Positions 1 through 9,041 of a stretch of 64,000 bases of DNA are shown here, in pieces (within the stretch, counting starts at the first letter, position 1; every line of letters begins with the position of its first letter). The stretch covers positions 62,001 to 126,000 of the forward strand of contig NZ_SRJD01000009.1 of assembly GCF_004684935.1 (NCBI RefSeq). The letters run 5' to 3'. This stretch comes from Sporolactobacillus shoreae. Lineage in GTDB: Bacteria; Bacillota; Bacilli; Bacillales; Sporolactobacillaceae. Both the position numbers and the translations under genes were made by a program. The notes below the pieces were generated by a model. That model was not told the origin of the DNA, ran no database searches, and was given only the letters and a program-made list of their open reading frames with translations.

Positions 1-90
1 CGGCTGTTACTTCCTTGGATGTTCCATCGAACTTATCTTATCAAAAAAAGCAAACTCGCTCAACGAGGATAGAAAAGTGTATTGTGCGCA

Positions 91-136
91 AAAAAAGCGA
101 GAATTGGGGAAACAGACGGTTTCCCCAATTCCCGCT
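91..136 (-). terminator. Rho-independent terminator after rpsA-like gene
   Basis: Long inverted repeat (arms at 96-113 and 119-136, about 17 bp, loop of 5) followed on the minus strand by a run of T (complement of the A run at 89-95). It lies 20 bp past the stop of the S1 gene. Confidence 0.85.
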
Positions 137-156
137 TCATAAAAAAACAAAGTTGA

Positions 157-1317
157 TTATTTATACTTCTTCAACTGATCGCCAATCATATCGCCAAGTG
201 AAAATCCGGATGATGAGTCATCATCGTCCGGCTGGCTGTTCTGGGAAGGAACAGGTGCCTGGTTGACAGGCTCTGCTTCTTCAAGAGCCTTGATGCTGAG
301 GGATACCCTCTGATCATCAAAGTCGGCATCCAGAACCTTGACTTTAATGACCTGCCCCTCCGAGAGCACTTCATCAGGAGTCCCAATATGCGCATGGGAA
401 ATCTCTGAGATATGGACAAGTCCTTCTACTCCCGGAATCAATTCCACAAATGCACCGAACGGTACGAGACGTTTCACTGTTCCTTCAAGAGTATCCCCTG
501 GGTGAATCTTATCCTTCGCGGTTTCCCAAGGCCCAGGTTGTGTCGCTTTTATTGAAAGGGAAATCCGTTCACTTTCGGGGTCAACCGCCAGCACTTTGAC
601 CTTCACTTTATCACCTTCGGAGACAACTTCGGAAGGTGTTTCGACATGATAATACGCTAGCTGTGAAATATGCACCAGACCGTCGACTCCGCCGATATCA
701 ACGAATGCTCCGAAATCTGTCAGACGCTGAATTGTGCCTTCAATCACGTCGCCCACATTGATTGATGCCAGCGTATCTTCTTTCTTTTTATCTGCTTCTT
801 CATCAAGAACAGCCCGATGTGAAAGAATAACCTTTCTTTTTTCACGGTCAAGTTCAACAATTTTAACATCCAGAGGTTTTCCTTTATAGTCACTGAAATC
901 CTCCACAAAGTGGCGTTCGACCAGTGAAGCCGGAATAAATCCGCGTACACCGAGGTCGACAACAAGGCCACCCCTAACTACATCCGCGATCTCAACGGAA
1001 AATGTTTTCTTTTCATTATATTTTTGTTCGAGATCGTCCCATGCCTTGTCTGCGTCCACTTCACGCTTGGACAAAACAAGTTCGTCATCTTCAAGTTTTG
1101 TGACCTTCACAGTAACGTCATCACCTTCATGCAGCAGATCTATGACCTTCTCGACATGCAGGCTGGACAGCTCACTGATGGGGAGAATGCCGTCAACTTT
1201 ATATCCAACATCCACTAACGCATGTTTTTCTTCAACTTTTGTAACTTTCCCGTTGATAACGTCTCCTACTTTGAGTGCATCAAATGATGCCATTTCATCC
1301 TTAAAATCTTCAACCAT
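157..1317 (-). CDS. rpsA: 30S ribosomal protein S1 homologue (YpfD/RpsA)
   Basis: A 386-residue protein made of four consecutive S1 RNA-binding (OB-fold) repeats, beginning near residues 15, 100, 185 and 270. The last two contain the typical FGAFV.. GVEGLVHISE / GGVDGLVHISQ core. This is the short, four-repeat S1 of low-GC Gram-positives, not the six-repeat proteobacterial form. S1 binds mRNA on the small subunit; in Bacillus the homologue is not strictly essential and its role is less clear. The C-terminal tail after residue 350 is acidic and serine-rich, with no recognisable domain. The ATG at 1317 is preceded by a strong AAAGGGGG-type ribosome site. It follows cmk and plsC, as in B. subtilis. 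Confidence 0.93.
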   Translation of the reverse strand: MVEDFKDEMASFDALKVGDVINGKVTKVEEKHALVDVGYKVDGILPISELSSLHVEKVIDLLHEGDDVTVKVTKLEDDELVLSKREVDADKAWDDLEQKYNEKKTFSVEIADVVRGGLVVDLGVRGFIPASLVERHFVEDFSDYKGKPLDVKIVELDREKRKVILSHRAVLDEEADKKKEDTLASINVGDVIEGTIQRLTDFGAFVDIGGVDGLVHISQLAYYHVETPSEVVSEGDKVKVKVLAVDPESERISLSIKATQPGPWETAKDKIHPGDTLEGTVKRLVPFGAFVELIPGVEGLVHISEISHAHIGTPDEVLSEGQVIKVKVLDADFDDQRVSLSIKALEEAEPVNQAPVPSQNSQPDDDDSSSGFSLGDMIGDQLKKYK

Positions 1318-1419
1318 TCTCCGGGACCCCCTTTAGATAAACAAAACACGAAATACCCTACACATAACTTCTTACAAATAGAGCATTTTGTCAAGCAGAT
1401 GAACTCATTGAAAGCCCTG

Positions 1420-2001
1420 TCACTGCTGCCGATCAAGCAGTTCCTGAATATGCTTCATAATAACTGCGCTTGCTTCAGATGATTTATTGATTTGACGTTT
1501 CAATAAATCAGAATCAATAGGCGATCCGAAAACAACTTTCATTCTTTCTCTGAAACCATAATGCCCGATGATCGCACATGGAATGATAGATGCGTCCGTT
1601 TTCAGAGCAAAAAAGCCGGCGCCTGAGAGGCCTTGACGGAGCGGTGCGTTCGGATTGCGGTGGCCTTCAGGAAAAATTAACAGAGCGTGCCCATTTCTTA
1701 GCAACTGCATCGCCGTCCGTATCGCACCCCTGTCTCCCGAACCGCGTTTTATCGGGAAAGCCTGTAAGTGTCTGAGTAATCGGCCTAAAAAAGGAATTTT
1801 GAAAAGTTCTTCTTTTGCCACAAAACTTAAACTGCGCTTAATCAAAATTCCAATAAGAGGCGGGTCGAAATTAGACAAGTGATTGCTGCAGATCAATACC
1901 CCTCCCTCATTGGGAATGTTTTCGACTCCTTCAACCGAAATTCGAAAAAAAATTTTGTAAAAAGCGTACACGATCGGTTTGCCAAACGAGTAAAGGCTCA
2001 A
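1420..2001 (-). CDS. plsC: 1-acyl-sn-glycerol-3-phosphate acyltransferase (PlsC)
   Basis: 193 residues, the usual length for a Firmicute PlsC. It transfers an acyl chain to the sn-2 position of lysophosphatidic acid at the membrane, giving phosphatidic acid. The HX4D catalytic motif is seen in SNHLSNFDP near residue 40, and the glycerol-phosphate binding motif in FPEGHRNPN near residue 112. The N terminus has a hydrophobic stretch for membrane attachment. The start is TTG at 2001, which shares bases with the cmk stop codon (TTGA overlap) and has AAGGAG upstream inside cmk, so the two are translationally coupled. Confidence 0.9.
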   Translation of the reverse strand: MSLYSFGKPIVYAFYKIFFRISVEGVENIPNEGGVLICSNHLSNFDPPLIGILIKRSLSFVAKEELFKIPFLGRLLRHLQAFPIKRGSGDRGAIRTAMQLLRNGHALLIFPEGHRNPNAPLRQGLSGAGFFALKTDASIIPCAIIGHYGFRERMKVVFGSPIDSDLLKRQINKSSEASAVIMKHIQELLDRQQ

Positions 2002-2681
2002 AGGGAACGCCTCTCCTTCACGATCCGAAGTATCTCGGAAACCACTTCTTCAATAGAAAGCGATGTTGTGTCCACCTCTATAGCGCCTTCGGCCTTGACC
2101 AGCGGGGATACAGCACGTTCAGTATCCATTTTATCCCTTAGAGCGATCGCACTTTTCAATGCCTCTATAGAGGGATTCATCCCCTTTAACTTTTCCTCTT
2201 TATACCGCCTGACTGCACGCTCATCCACAGACGCCTTTAGAAAAATTTTCACCTGGGCATCAGGAAGAACGTGCGTCCCGATATCCCGGCCATCCATGAC
2301 CACATTACAACTTTCAGTCAGCCGTCTCTGCCTGCGAACCATCTCGGTCCTGACCTCCTGAAATGAGGATACCAATGATACCTGTGCGGATACCTCAGGA
2401 TAGCGGATACGCTCTGTAACATCGTCACCGTCGACAAGCACTCTCTGGCCGTTTTCCCCTGTAAGCAGATTGATCTCAGTCCTGTTCAGGAGCTCAAGTA
2501 ATCCGGCACCGTTATTCAAATCTGTCCCGGTTTTGAGAGCTTTATACGTCAGTGAGCGGTACATTGCTCCGGTGTCTATGTAAACATACCCTAATTTTCC
2601 TGCTACAATTTTAGCCACTGTACTTTTCCCTGCGGCGGCCGGTCCGTCAATTGCAATTTGAAATAGCCTCTCCATCTCCAT
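1998..2681 (-). CDS. cmk: Cytidylate kinase (Cmk)
   Basis: Phosphorylates CMP and dCMP with ATP in pyrimidine nucleotide recycling. The P-loop is GPAAAGKST near the N terminus, followed by DTGAMYRS, and VMDGRDIGT in the middle, all Cmk signatures. The reading frame extends upstream to 2705, but the start at 2681 (MEMERLFQ) is preferred because GGGG lies six bases before it, while the upstream ATG has no ribosome site. That gives 227 residues, normal for the family. It overlaps plsC by 4 bp. Confidence 0.93.
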   Translation of the reverse strand: MEMERLFQIAIDGPAAAGKSTVAKIVAGKLGYVYIDTGAMYRSLTYKALKTGTDLNNGAGLLELLNRTEINLLTGENGQRVLVDGDDVTERIRYPEVSAQVSLVSSFQEVRTEMVRRQRRLTESCNVVMDGRDIGTHVLPDAQVKIFLKASVDERAVRRYKEEKLKGMNPSIEALKSAIALRDKMDTERAVSPLVKAEGAIEVDTTSLSIEEVVSEILRIVKERRSL

Positions 2682-2766
2682 TACTGCCCCTATCTCTCTT
2701 ATCATCTTAATCAGAACGTTTTTTATCCATGAAAAAGGTTTAACATATATAGGTCAAAGATCTTTT

Positions 2767-3450
2767 TCAATGCTGATGGTCCATTTCCCATTCAAGCAGT
2801 TTTTTTCGACTCTCAAGCTGTTTCTCGAAGCAAAACCTGATAATCGGCTGGCGTTCTTTTTCATTGTCGATAAAAAATTCAATAGACGCCTTCTTTATAT
2901 GAGAGAGTTTGTCTATAAAAATCCGGACAATTTCCCCTTTTATTTTCAAATATTGATTTCTACTTGAAGATGATGCGAAGCAAATCCACATATCGACTGT
3001 TTCCCCTTCGCTGATTTCTGTACCCTCCGGCAGCAGGACCAGCACCCCGCCACCTCCGATATCGCTTGTCAGCGTGACAAAAGGTCTGAAGAGATTGTCT
3101 GAGGAATGAACGGCGATATCAAGACTGGCGTCCACCCTGACGAAATTTCTCCTCTGAATCCTCTCAAGACCCTCTTCTCCTTCATACTTGAGAAGCATTA
3201 ACGGCACATTACCCGGTACACGATGAAGAAATTCCGTTCTGAAACGAAACACATGATTGTCGACAACATAATTAGCCATCATCAGAGCTCCATTCAAGAA
3301 AATTGCTGTTTTTCCTGTTGTTTCATCAATCGGGTAATCAATCAGGATTTCATTTTCTCTCAGTTCAGCAATTTTGCAACGGAAACGCTGCACACTTCCA
3401 TTATCCTCTGTCAGTTCAAGAATCAGGGTTTCTCCGATCTTTAACAGCAC
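2767..3450 (-). CDS. ypfB: PilZ-domain protein, YpfB/MotI flagellar-brake type
   Basis: About 227 residues with an N-terminal YcgR_2-like domain (residues 1-90) and a C-terminal PilZ domain. The c-di-GMP motif RRNFVRVDA is seen near residue 105 (RxxxR form), followed by SDIGGGG near 133, where the usual DxSxxG serine is replaced by Gly. The B. subtilis counterpart at this locus is a c-di-GMP-dependent motility brake, so c-di-GMP binding is expected but slightly uncertain here. GTG at 3450 is taken as the start because GGGGG lies seven bases upstream; a TTG two codons earlier sits too close. Confidence 0.8.
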   Translation of the reverse strand: MLLKIGETLILELTEDNGSVQRFRCKIAELRENEILIDYPIDETTGKTAIFLNGALMMANYVVDNHVFRFRTEFLHRVPGNVPLMLLKYEGEEGLERIQRRNFVRVDASLDIAVHSSDNLFRPFVTLTSDIGGGGVLVLLPEGTEISEGETVDMWICFASSSSRNQYLKIKGEIVRIFIDKLSHIKKASIEFFIDNEKERQPIIRFCFEKQLESRKKLLEWEMDHQH

Positions 3451-3551
3451 GCTCAAGCCCCCGCATTCGTGTTATTCCCGGAAACGAATCCGAGCCATAC
3501 GGAAGCAGGCAGGCAAAAAGAACTGCGATCTTCCAGCAATTATTATACATG

Positions 3552-3583
3552 AAAAAAGGAAAAGAAAAAAATGATTCTTTTCC
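3552..3583 (-). terminator. Terminator of the sleB-ypeB operon
   Basis: Arms GGAAAAGAA/TTCTTTTCC at 3558-3566 and 3575-3583, followed on the minus strand by six T. It abuts the ypeB stop codon. Confidence 0.65.
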
Positions 3584-4912
3584 CTAATTTCTCAGCAATT
3601 CGACTTTTTCCTGATCACCATTCCGGGCGTTCAGCAGCAGACGGTAAGTATTGTCACCTTTTGTGGCGAAAAATTCATAACATAAAACATTTTTAAGAAG
3701 TGAGTTTTGAAAAACAGCCAGATTTGTTTCCTGAATCTTTAAGTCCTTATTAATTTGCCTCCTCACCTGCTGTTCGGAAAGTTTCGGTTTCAATGGTGCG
3801 CCCTCACTCTTGTTGAACAGAAAATCCGTCTGATCAAACGCAAGGATATCCCCATTGTCTAATGCCACCTTTATTTTTACTGATGCTGGATAAAACCGCA
3901 CATTTCCTTTTTTCAACACGTAAGTCAACACGGCCACGTTTTGATATTGGTCTCTTTTTGTCAGTTGCATTCCCATCATCCGGTGTTGTTTTAAAAATAA
4001 GGACGATCTTTGTACAGCATCAAATAAACTTATTTCTTCCTTCGTCACATTGCGGCTGGAAATAAACCAGACCACGTGTCCGCCTTTTTTCGTAACCGCG
4101 GCTGCAACAGGTTTTCCGCCAGCCGGATTTAAAGTGATGTCATAAAAATCCTCATTTGACCCTTTGCCGGTTTCACTTATTCTTTTAACTCGGGCATTAT
4201 CTAGGGACAGCCATTTTTTTAAACGGCTGACTGCTTCATCTTTGGTTATTTCAGGTCCTGTCATCTGATTGAATTTCTTTTTCTCCAGCACCATATTGCG
4301 TGGATTTTCCGGGCTGAAACTCTGTGTATAGTCTGTTGCCTGTCCGTCAATCCGTTTCAATCCGTCGATAACCTGGTTATCCTGATTTTGTTTCTTGCCT
4401 TTCAGCGCCCACTCAACATCCATCCATCTTAAATGATGGGACATCACTTGACCCTGCACTTCCCTCAAACCTTCACTGATTGTCTTGGATTCCCGGTACA
4501 ACTTCTGAAGGGTTTGATACTCTTTTCCAGAAAGCTTCCGGTCACTGCTGGATTTAACACCGGAGTTATAGGTGAATTCCCCAACGTGTGCTAGGAATTC
4601 ATTGGTCCGGTTAAACGGGAGAAGGGTCAGCGGAAGTTCATTCGCCGCCGCATGTGCCAGTGCGCTCAATCTCCACGTCTCAACCAGCTGCGGTCTCATC
4701 GTATCACGCGACTGCATGGCGAGGGACATTCCGAGCGACTCCTCCAGTGAATCCACATAATACGCCAGCTCGTGGAAGGACTGCTGGTAGTGATTTTCGG
4801 CATGAATGGTTACGAGATTCCTCAATCGATGCTCCTGAAAACCCCAAAAAGCCAGTGCAAGAATGGCTACGATGGCGACAGCTCCAAAAATGAACTTATT
4901 GCGTCTTCTCAT
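3584..4912 (-). CDS. ypeB: Germination protein YpeB
   Basis: 442 residues. It has a single N-terminal membrane anchor (about residues 8-25), then a long region that ends in PepSY-type repeats (from about residue 220, with DEAVSRLKKWL and later KPKLSEQQVRRQI). YpeB sits on the outer side of the inner spore membrane/cortex and is needed for SleB assembly and stability; the two proteins depend on each other. It is directly downstream of sleB (16 bp gap), the universal arrangement. The start has GGGGGG upstream. Length and domain order match the family. Confidence 0.93.
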   Translation of the reverse strand: MRRRNKFIFGAVAIVAILALAFWGFQEHRLRNLVTIHAENHYQQSFHELAYYVDSLEESLGMSLAMQSRDTMRPQLVETWRLSALAHAAANELPLTLLPFNRTNEFLAHVGEFTYNSGVKSSSDRKLSGKEYQTLQKLYRESKTISEGLREVQGQVMSHHLRWMDVEWALKGKKQNQDNQVIDGLKRIDGQATDYTQSFSPENPRNMVLEKKKFNQMTGPEITKDEAVSRLKKWLSLDNARVKRISETGKGSNEDFYDITLNPAGGKPVAAAVTKKGGHVVWFISSRNVTKEEISLFDAVQRSSLFLKQHRMMGMQLTKRDQYQNVAVLTYVLKKGNVRFYPASVKIKVALDNGDILAFDQTDFLFNKSEGAPLKPKLSEQQVRRQINKDLKIQETNLAVFQNSLLKNVLCYEFFATKGDNTYRLLLNARNGDQEKVELLRN

Positions 4913-4928
4913 CTACTCATTCCCCCCC

Positions 4929-5777
4929 TCATTTGCAGAAGATATGCTTTCCAATTTTCTGAATCTGCGGCCGTGTCCAGATCCAGGCGGAGGTTGCCGT
5001 GTCAGGATTAAAATAATACAGAGCGCCCTGGGAAGGGTCCCATCCGTTAATCGCATCCATTACAGCTCTCTTCGCCGTCTCATTTGGGGTCAGCCAAATC
5101 TGTCCGTCTGAAACTGCAGTGAACGCACCAGGCTGAAAAATCACGTCCGATATATTGTTGGGAAAGCGCGGATCGGCGACCCGGTTGATAATAACCGCTG
5201 AAACAGCGACCTGCCCGATATAAGGCTCCCCTCTGGATTCTCCGTAAACCGCGTTGGCCATCAGGTTAACATCGGCTTTTGTATAACCCTGAGGAAGATT
5301 ATCAATCGTATATTTTCCATTTGAAGATGGTAGTTTGTTCCCTCCCGATGATTGACCGCCACCCGAAGTATCCGACTTTCGGGAATCCTTTTTCACCTGC
5401 TGGTCGAGTGGAATCCCGCCATAATAAGTAAATGTGTTTCCCTCCTGCAGATTCTGGTAAATATAGGCTTTATCAAACTTTGATGCATGGATCAATTTTT
5501 GCTTGGTCGATGTTCCGGCCTGTCCGTCTACAGTGAGTCCGAATTGTTCCTGGAAAGTGCGCAGCGCCCAATAAGTCCCATATCCGAAATGACCATCAAT
5601 TTTTCCCTTATAGAAACCGCTGTACTGAAGGCGCGACTGCAGTTCAATGACATCGTCTCCGGAGGCGCCCTGCGTGATGACCTGAGATGAAAAGGCCACC
5701 GCGTGCTCCGAGTAGATCAGGAATCCGGACAGGGCCAGCAATATACCCAGTACATGAATGATCTGATGCTTTTTCAA
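4929..5777 (-). CDS. sleB: Spore cortex-lytic enzyme SleB
   Basis: 282 residues. It has a signal peptide (residues 1-29, hydrophobic core LGILLALSGFLIY), a peptidoglycan-binding domain (about 35-95), a Ser/Gly/Gln-rich linker (about 130-155) and a C-terminal Hydrolase_2 lytic transglycosylase domain. The catalytic Glu is in the NAVYGESRGEP segment. SleB cuts muramic-delta-lactam-containing cortex during germination. It is cotranscribed with ypeB and preceded by a sigma-G-like promoter, consistent with forespore expression. Linker length varies among species. Confidence 0.94.
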   Translation of the reverse strand: MKKHQIIHVLGILLALSGFLIYSEHAVAFSSQVITQGASGDDVIELQSRLQYSGFYKGKIDGHFGYGTYWALRTFQEQFGLTVDGQAGTSTKQKLIHASKFDKAYIYQNLQEGNTFTYYGGIPLDQQVKKDSRKSDTSGGGQSSGGNKLPSSNGKYTIDNLPQGYTKADVNLMANAVYGESRGEPYIGQVAVSAVIINRVADPRFPNNISDVIFQPGAFTAVSDGQIWLTPNETAKRAVMDAINGWDPSQGALYYFNPDTATSAWIWTRPQIQKIGKHIFCK

Positions 5778-5861
5778 TCACTATTCCTCCTCATAAACAT
5801 TCCACCGCCAGTGTTGAATCCACCGCGCCATTTAAGCTTCTTTTCTCCCAGAAATCATGCT

Positions 5862-5891
5862 TATATTGCCAATTATCAGCCGGAATATTCA
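5862..5891 (-). promoter_or_regulatory. Sigma-G-type promoter for sleB-ypeB
   Basis: TGAATA at 5886-5891 and CAATATA at 5862-5868 on the minus strand, with a 17-bp spacer. The -10 fits CAnnMTA exactly. The predicted start of transcription is about 78 bp before sleB. sleB-ypeB is sigma-G dependent in B. subtilis. Confidence 0.55.
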
Positions 5892-6004
5892 CAGATTTTA
5901 TGGATAAAGAAAATTTGCCGATTGACAGGCTTTCAGGCACAGCCAAACGGCATAACCGCGCTTACTTCGTTCGTCTCATTTTTATAATGTCTATAGCACA
6001 ATAA

Positions 6005-6037
6005 GGGCAGGAAAAAGAAGTTCACTTTTTCCTGCCC
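6005..6037. terminator. Hairpin downstream of gudB
   Basis: Perfect 13-bp arms (GGGCAGGAAAAAG and its complement) around a 7-base loop, 34 bp past the gudB stop. The T tract that follows is weak, so it may stabilise the 3' end rather than stop transcription efficiently. Confidence 0.55.
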
Positions 6038-6070
6038 AATCATGTCTAACATTTTTTTATGCTGCCATAT

Positions 6071-7357
6071 CTAAATCCAACCTCGAAACCTTACTTTTTC
6101 AGCGAGTCTTTGGATCCCGTTCAAATAAGCAGCTCTTCTCATCGTCATGTTCCGTTCTTCCGCAGTTTCAGCGACCGACTGAAAAGCCGCTCCTATTATT
6201 TGATGGAATCTGCGGTCTACCTCTTCATTAGTCCATATGTTTCCCTGCAGATGCTGAACCCATTCCAGATACGAAACTGCCACATCCCCTGCACCCGCAA
6301 GAATTTCAGGCACCAGTAGGATGTCCCTTGCCGTCATTGATTCGGCTGCATGTTCGGACACAGCTCTCCCGGTTCCTTCAATGACTATCTTCGCCTTAAT
6401 ATTCTCCTCATTTTTATCAGTGATCTGGTTTTCAATTGCTGCCAGTATAAGTAAATCACAGGGTTTCTCGAGAAGTTCCTGATTCGTTATGGTCTGTTCA
6501 AAGAGCTTAGTCACTGTCCCAAAACTGTCCCGGCTGTCGAGCAATTCATCGATATCAAGACCTTCAGGAGCATAAAGTCCACCATAAGCGTCTGAAATTC
6601 CAACAATCCGAATCCCAGATCTGGAAAGTGACTTCGCGATCAGACTCCCAGCACTTCCAAAACCCTGTATTATGATTTGAGCATGATTAAGATTAATTTT
6701 TTTAAGCCTCGCAGCCTCCTTGACAACAACAGTGATGCCGTCTGCGATCGCTGAATCACGTTTGGCGAGTCCTCCAAATATCAACGGCTTTCCTGTAAAA
6801 AACGTAGAGAGACCTTCCGGATGGATCCTGCTGAATTCATCCATCATCCAAGCCATAACCTGAGAATTCGAACTCGCGTCCATCGCTGGTATATCTTTGT
6901 CCGGGCCGATGATCGGTGAAATTTCTCGGATATATCCTCTCGCCAGCCCTTCCATCTCACGAAAAGAAAGTTCCCTTGGATCACATATTATGCCGCCTTT
7001 CGCTCCTCCAAAAGGGAGATTAAGAACAGACGATTTTATTCCGTTCCACATAGACATTGCCTGAAGTTTATCTACCTCTATATCAGGATGAAAGAGCACC
7101 CCTCCTTTTGTCGGACCGGGTGCGTCATTATACTGAACCCTGTAACCGGTAAAAACGCGTGTCCCGGTTTGATCCAGTTTCACGGGGATTTTTACTTTAA
7201 GAATTCGCTGCGGTTCCTCAAGATAGCGGATCAGATCCTGAGCATAACCAAGTTCCGTTAATGATGAGCGAACCACAGCCTGTACATAATGAAGAAGTTT
7301 TTCCCTTGGTATTATATCTCCATCGGTTTTAAAACTTTCTGATGCCAAAAAAATCAT
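6071..7357 (-). CDS. gudB: Glu/Leu/Phe/Val dehydrogenase family, divergent GudB
   Basis: 428 residues, full length and collinear with GudB/RocG (oxidative deamination of glutamate to 2-oxoglutarate, NAD-linked). The locus between sleB and the mecA paralogue is the gudB locus. The catalytic lysines in PTKGG (K84) and GGAKGG (K120) and the aspartate in DIPAMD (D160) are present, as is the Rossmann GFGSAGS. However, normally near-invariant segments differ: GGSHGR is GGLAKR (195-200), EAANGPT is EGTGRAV, and ASAGGVTVSYFEW is AGAGDVAVSYLEW. Substrate, cofactor or regulation may therefore have changed. The start ATG at 7357 has an AAGGGATG-type ribosome site. Confidence 0.82.
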   Translation of the reverse strand: MIFLASESFKTDGDIIPREKLLHYVQAVVRSSLTELGYAQDLIRYLEEPQRILKVKIPVKLDQTGTRVFTGYRVQYNDAPGPTKGGVLFHPDIEVDKLQAMSMWNGIKSSVLNLPFGGAKGGIICDPRELSFREMEGLARGYIREISPIIGPDKDIPAMDASSNSQVMAWMMDEFSRIHPEGLSTFFTGKPLIFGGLAKRDSAIADGITVVVKEAARLKKINLNHAQIIIQGFGSAGSLIAKSLSRSGIRIVGISDAYGGLYAPEGLDIDELLDSRDSFGTVTKLFEQTITNQELLEKPCDLLILAAIENQITDKNEENIKAKIVIEGTGRAVSEHAAESMTARDILLVPEILAGAGDVAVSYLEWVQHLQGNIWTNEEVDRRFHQIIGAAFQSVAETAEERNMTMRRAAYLNGIQRLAEKVRFRGWI

Positions 7358-7480
7358 CCCTTCTGACTAGGAACACTGTTTCCATTTTTGTTTCCTGCAA
7401 AACAGAAAAAATGAAGACTGCAGGACATGAACCGCGCATAACTCGCATAAAATGAATTTGTGCTTGCGAAAAAGAGCTGC

Positions 7481-7510
7481 AAAAAAAATCCGCACCATCA
7501 ATTGTGCGGA
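7481..7510 (-). terminator. Terminator of mecB overlapping its stop codon
   Basis: Arms TCCGCAC/GTGCGGA at 7489-7495 and 7504-7510, followed on the minus strand by eight T. The hairpin includes the last codons and stop of the gene. Confidence 0.8.
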
Positions 7511-8115
7511 GTATTAATAAAATATTTGTAAATATCGGAAATAGCCCTATCTTTGATCAAACATTTACCATATTCTTCAAGACGATGGACTGTCATTGTT
7601 GACGTATTGCCGAACTCCGCAAGTAAAGCGATCAGTGTTTCAAGATCGGTCTCACTGTCAAATTCCTCTTCTTCAAAGTATAAATAATATTTATGTTCAA
7701 GCTGGTAAAGGCTGCCATTCTTTATGCCAAGATCATGAAGTGTTTTCGAGAGTGTGATGATATCCTCAAACTGATTAAACTGATAAAGCACATCCTGGCT
7801 CTCATCCATGGTGACCTGCATCTGAATGAATTCATCATCATCGAACGCATCGTCACTTTCCGAATCGCCATACGTCCGGCCTCTAGATACGATCACAACC
7901 ATACCTTGCGCCGGCAGCGAAAATATCTCTACATCAATGGGACCGTTTGCTTCAAAACCGAGTTCGTCATCGGCCTCAAGCATCATATCACGAAAAAGCT
8001 GCTCCACTCTCGGCAAGTCGTGCCACATATCTTCTTTGGAAATGCCACGTTCTTTAAGATCGTCAAAAGTCAGGAATATCTTGATTCTGTCCCCGTTTAA
8101 ACGTTCCAGTCGCAT
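7498..8115 (-). CDS. mecB: Adaptor protein MecA/MecB (YpbH-type)
   Basis: 205 residues in the MecA family: ClpC adaptors that bring substrates such as ComK to the ClpCP protease. It has an N-terminal substrate-binding part (MRLERLNGDRIKIFLTFDDLKERGI), an acidic middle (SESDDAFDDDEF) and a C-terminal ClpC-binding domain with DIITLSKTLHDLGIK. The locus next to gudB corresponds to B. subtilis ypbH, the second paralogue, although the species may have only one. The start is placed at 8115, because AAGGAGGG lies eight bases before this ATG; the frame itself extends to 8136. Confidence 0.88.
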   Translation of the reverse strand: MRLERLNGDRIKIFLTFDDLKERGISKEDMWHDLPRVEQLFRDMMLEADDELGFEANGPIDVEIFSLPAQGMVVIVSRGRTYGDSESDDAFDDDEFIQMQVTMDESQDVLYQFNQFEDIITLSKTLHDLGIKNGSLYQLEHKYYLYFEEEEFDSETDLETLIALLAEFGNTSTMTVHRLEEYGKCLIKDRAISDIYKYFINTPHN

Positions 8116-8485
8116 CGCAAACACCCTCCTTGCCACCGAGCCCTATCTCTCTGAACTTCCGAAGACCCTTTTCTTTTTAATTATATGTTTTTTAACGTTT
8201 TCGGTGTCTCACGGTTTGCCGTTGTAACAACCGCAAATTCAGAGGGCTGCAAATTTATATACGATTCACTTAAGCGTAGTATACAACGCAAACAAAAAAA
8301 AGTACATGCTTTTAATTGATCATGAACTAATACACTGCGCACCAATCATGTACCAGTTAATCCCCGATATTTTCAGTAGACTATTTTCTCCACCCGCACC
8401 GGCTTCATATTTTCGTACTAGTGACAAGCTCCGGGGCATATAAAAATCATGTTAATAGTAAAAGTGGTAAAGAGAGGTGCACATA
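8116..8485. other. Intergenic region between mecB and cotJA (370 bp)
   Basis: It holds the divergent regulatory sequences of mecB and the cotJ operon. A TCATATT element at 8405-8411 resembles a sigma-E -35 and CATATAAA lies at 8438-8445, but the gap between them (about 25-26 bp) is too long for one promoter, so no cotJ promoter is called. There is no credible ORF. Confidence 0.4.
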
Positions 8486-8710
8486 TTGCCCACATACAGA
8501 AAATGGTTTTACCCATTTATCAGTCCCTTTGACCCGTGTCCCCCGCTCACCCCTGTCAGCTACGAAACACCTGTCCAGCTGTATCTCGGTTTTCAGCCTG
8601 CCGGGATGGAGCAATTTTCTCCTGTGCAGGCGCTGGCGCACGGGACACTTTGGCCCGGCCTTTACACACCATATACTAATCCGTATCTTGAAAAAAGAAG
8701 GGAGGTTTAA
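8486..8710 (+). CDS. cotJA: Spore coat associated protein CotJA
   Basis: About 74 residues. The conserved CotJA core is visible: SPFDPCPPLTPVSY, LYLGFQPAG, QFSPVQALAHGTLWPGLYTPY. It is a small coat component made in the mother cell; its biochemical role is unknown. The start chosen is TTG at 8486, six bases after AGAGAGGTG. A GTG at 8477 is in frame but lies within that ribosome site. It is followed after 4 bp by cotJB. Confidence 0.9.
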   Translation: MPTYRKWFYPFISPFDPCPPLTPVSYETPVQLYLGFQPAGMEQFSPVQALAHGTLWPGLYTPYTNPYLEKRREV

Positions 8711-8714
8711 AAAA

Positions 8715-8984
8715 ATGGCTGATCCGAATCAGCTTCCAAACAATTACTATGAGGATCTGCGGGTTTTACAGGCTACCGATTTTACACTTGTCGAACTGAC
8801 GCTTTATCTGGATACTCATCCCGATGATCTGGAAGCGCTCAAACAATTCAATTCGGCAGCGCAGAAAAGTACCGGACTCCGCGACGCATTTGAAAAGCAA
8901 TATGGTCCGCTCAGGCAATTCGGCCACAGCTATTCCGCGTACCCGTGGCAATGGAACAAAGTTCCGTGGCCCTGGCAGGTTTAG
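8715..8984 (+). CDS. cotJB: Spore coat protein CotJB
   Basis: 89 residues with the CotJB pattern YYEDLRVLQATDFTLVELTLYLDTHP and a C-terminal Tyr/Trp-rich tail (YSAYPWQWNKVPWPWQ). The start ATG has GGAGG 9 bases upstream. A longer in-frame extension to 8421 covers cotJA in another frame and is not used. It is the second gene of the coat operon. Confidence 0.92.
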   Translation: MADPNQLPNNYYEDLRVLQATDFTLVELTLYLDTHPDDLEALKQFNSAAQKSTGLRDAFEKQYGPLRQFGHSYSAYPWQWNKVPWPWQV

Positions 8985-9041
8985 AAAGAGATGGAATGCA
9001 ACCTGTACATTTCCCGAAAAAGAATCAGGAGATGAGTTCTC

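Noticed and set aside
1-90. Coding sequence at the left edge (83-residue plus-strand ORF)
   Set aside because: It runs through the S1 terminator and gene on the opposite strand and has no ribosome site.
1338-1400. Promoter TTGACA near 1390-1395 before the S1 gene
   Set aside because: A TTGACA is present on the minus strand but no -10 lies at a suitable distance.
8405-8445. Sigma-E promoter for cotJA
   Set aside because: A -35-like and a -10-like element exist but are about 25-26 bp apart, too far to form one promoter.
8421-8714. N-terminal extension of cotJB to 8421
   Set aside because: It overlaps cotJA in another frame and has no ribosome site; the ATG at 8715 has GGAGG and matches the family.
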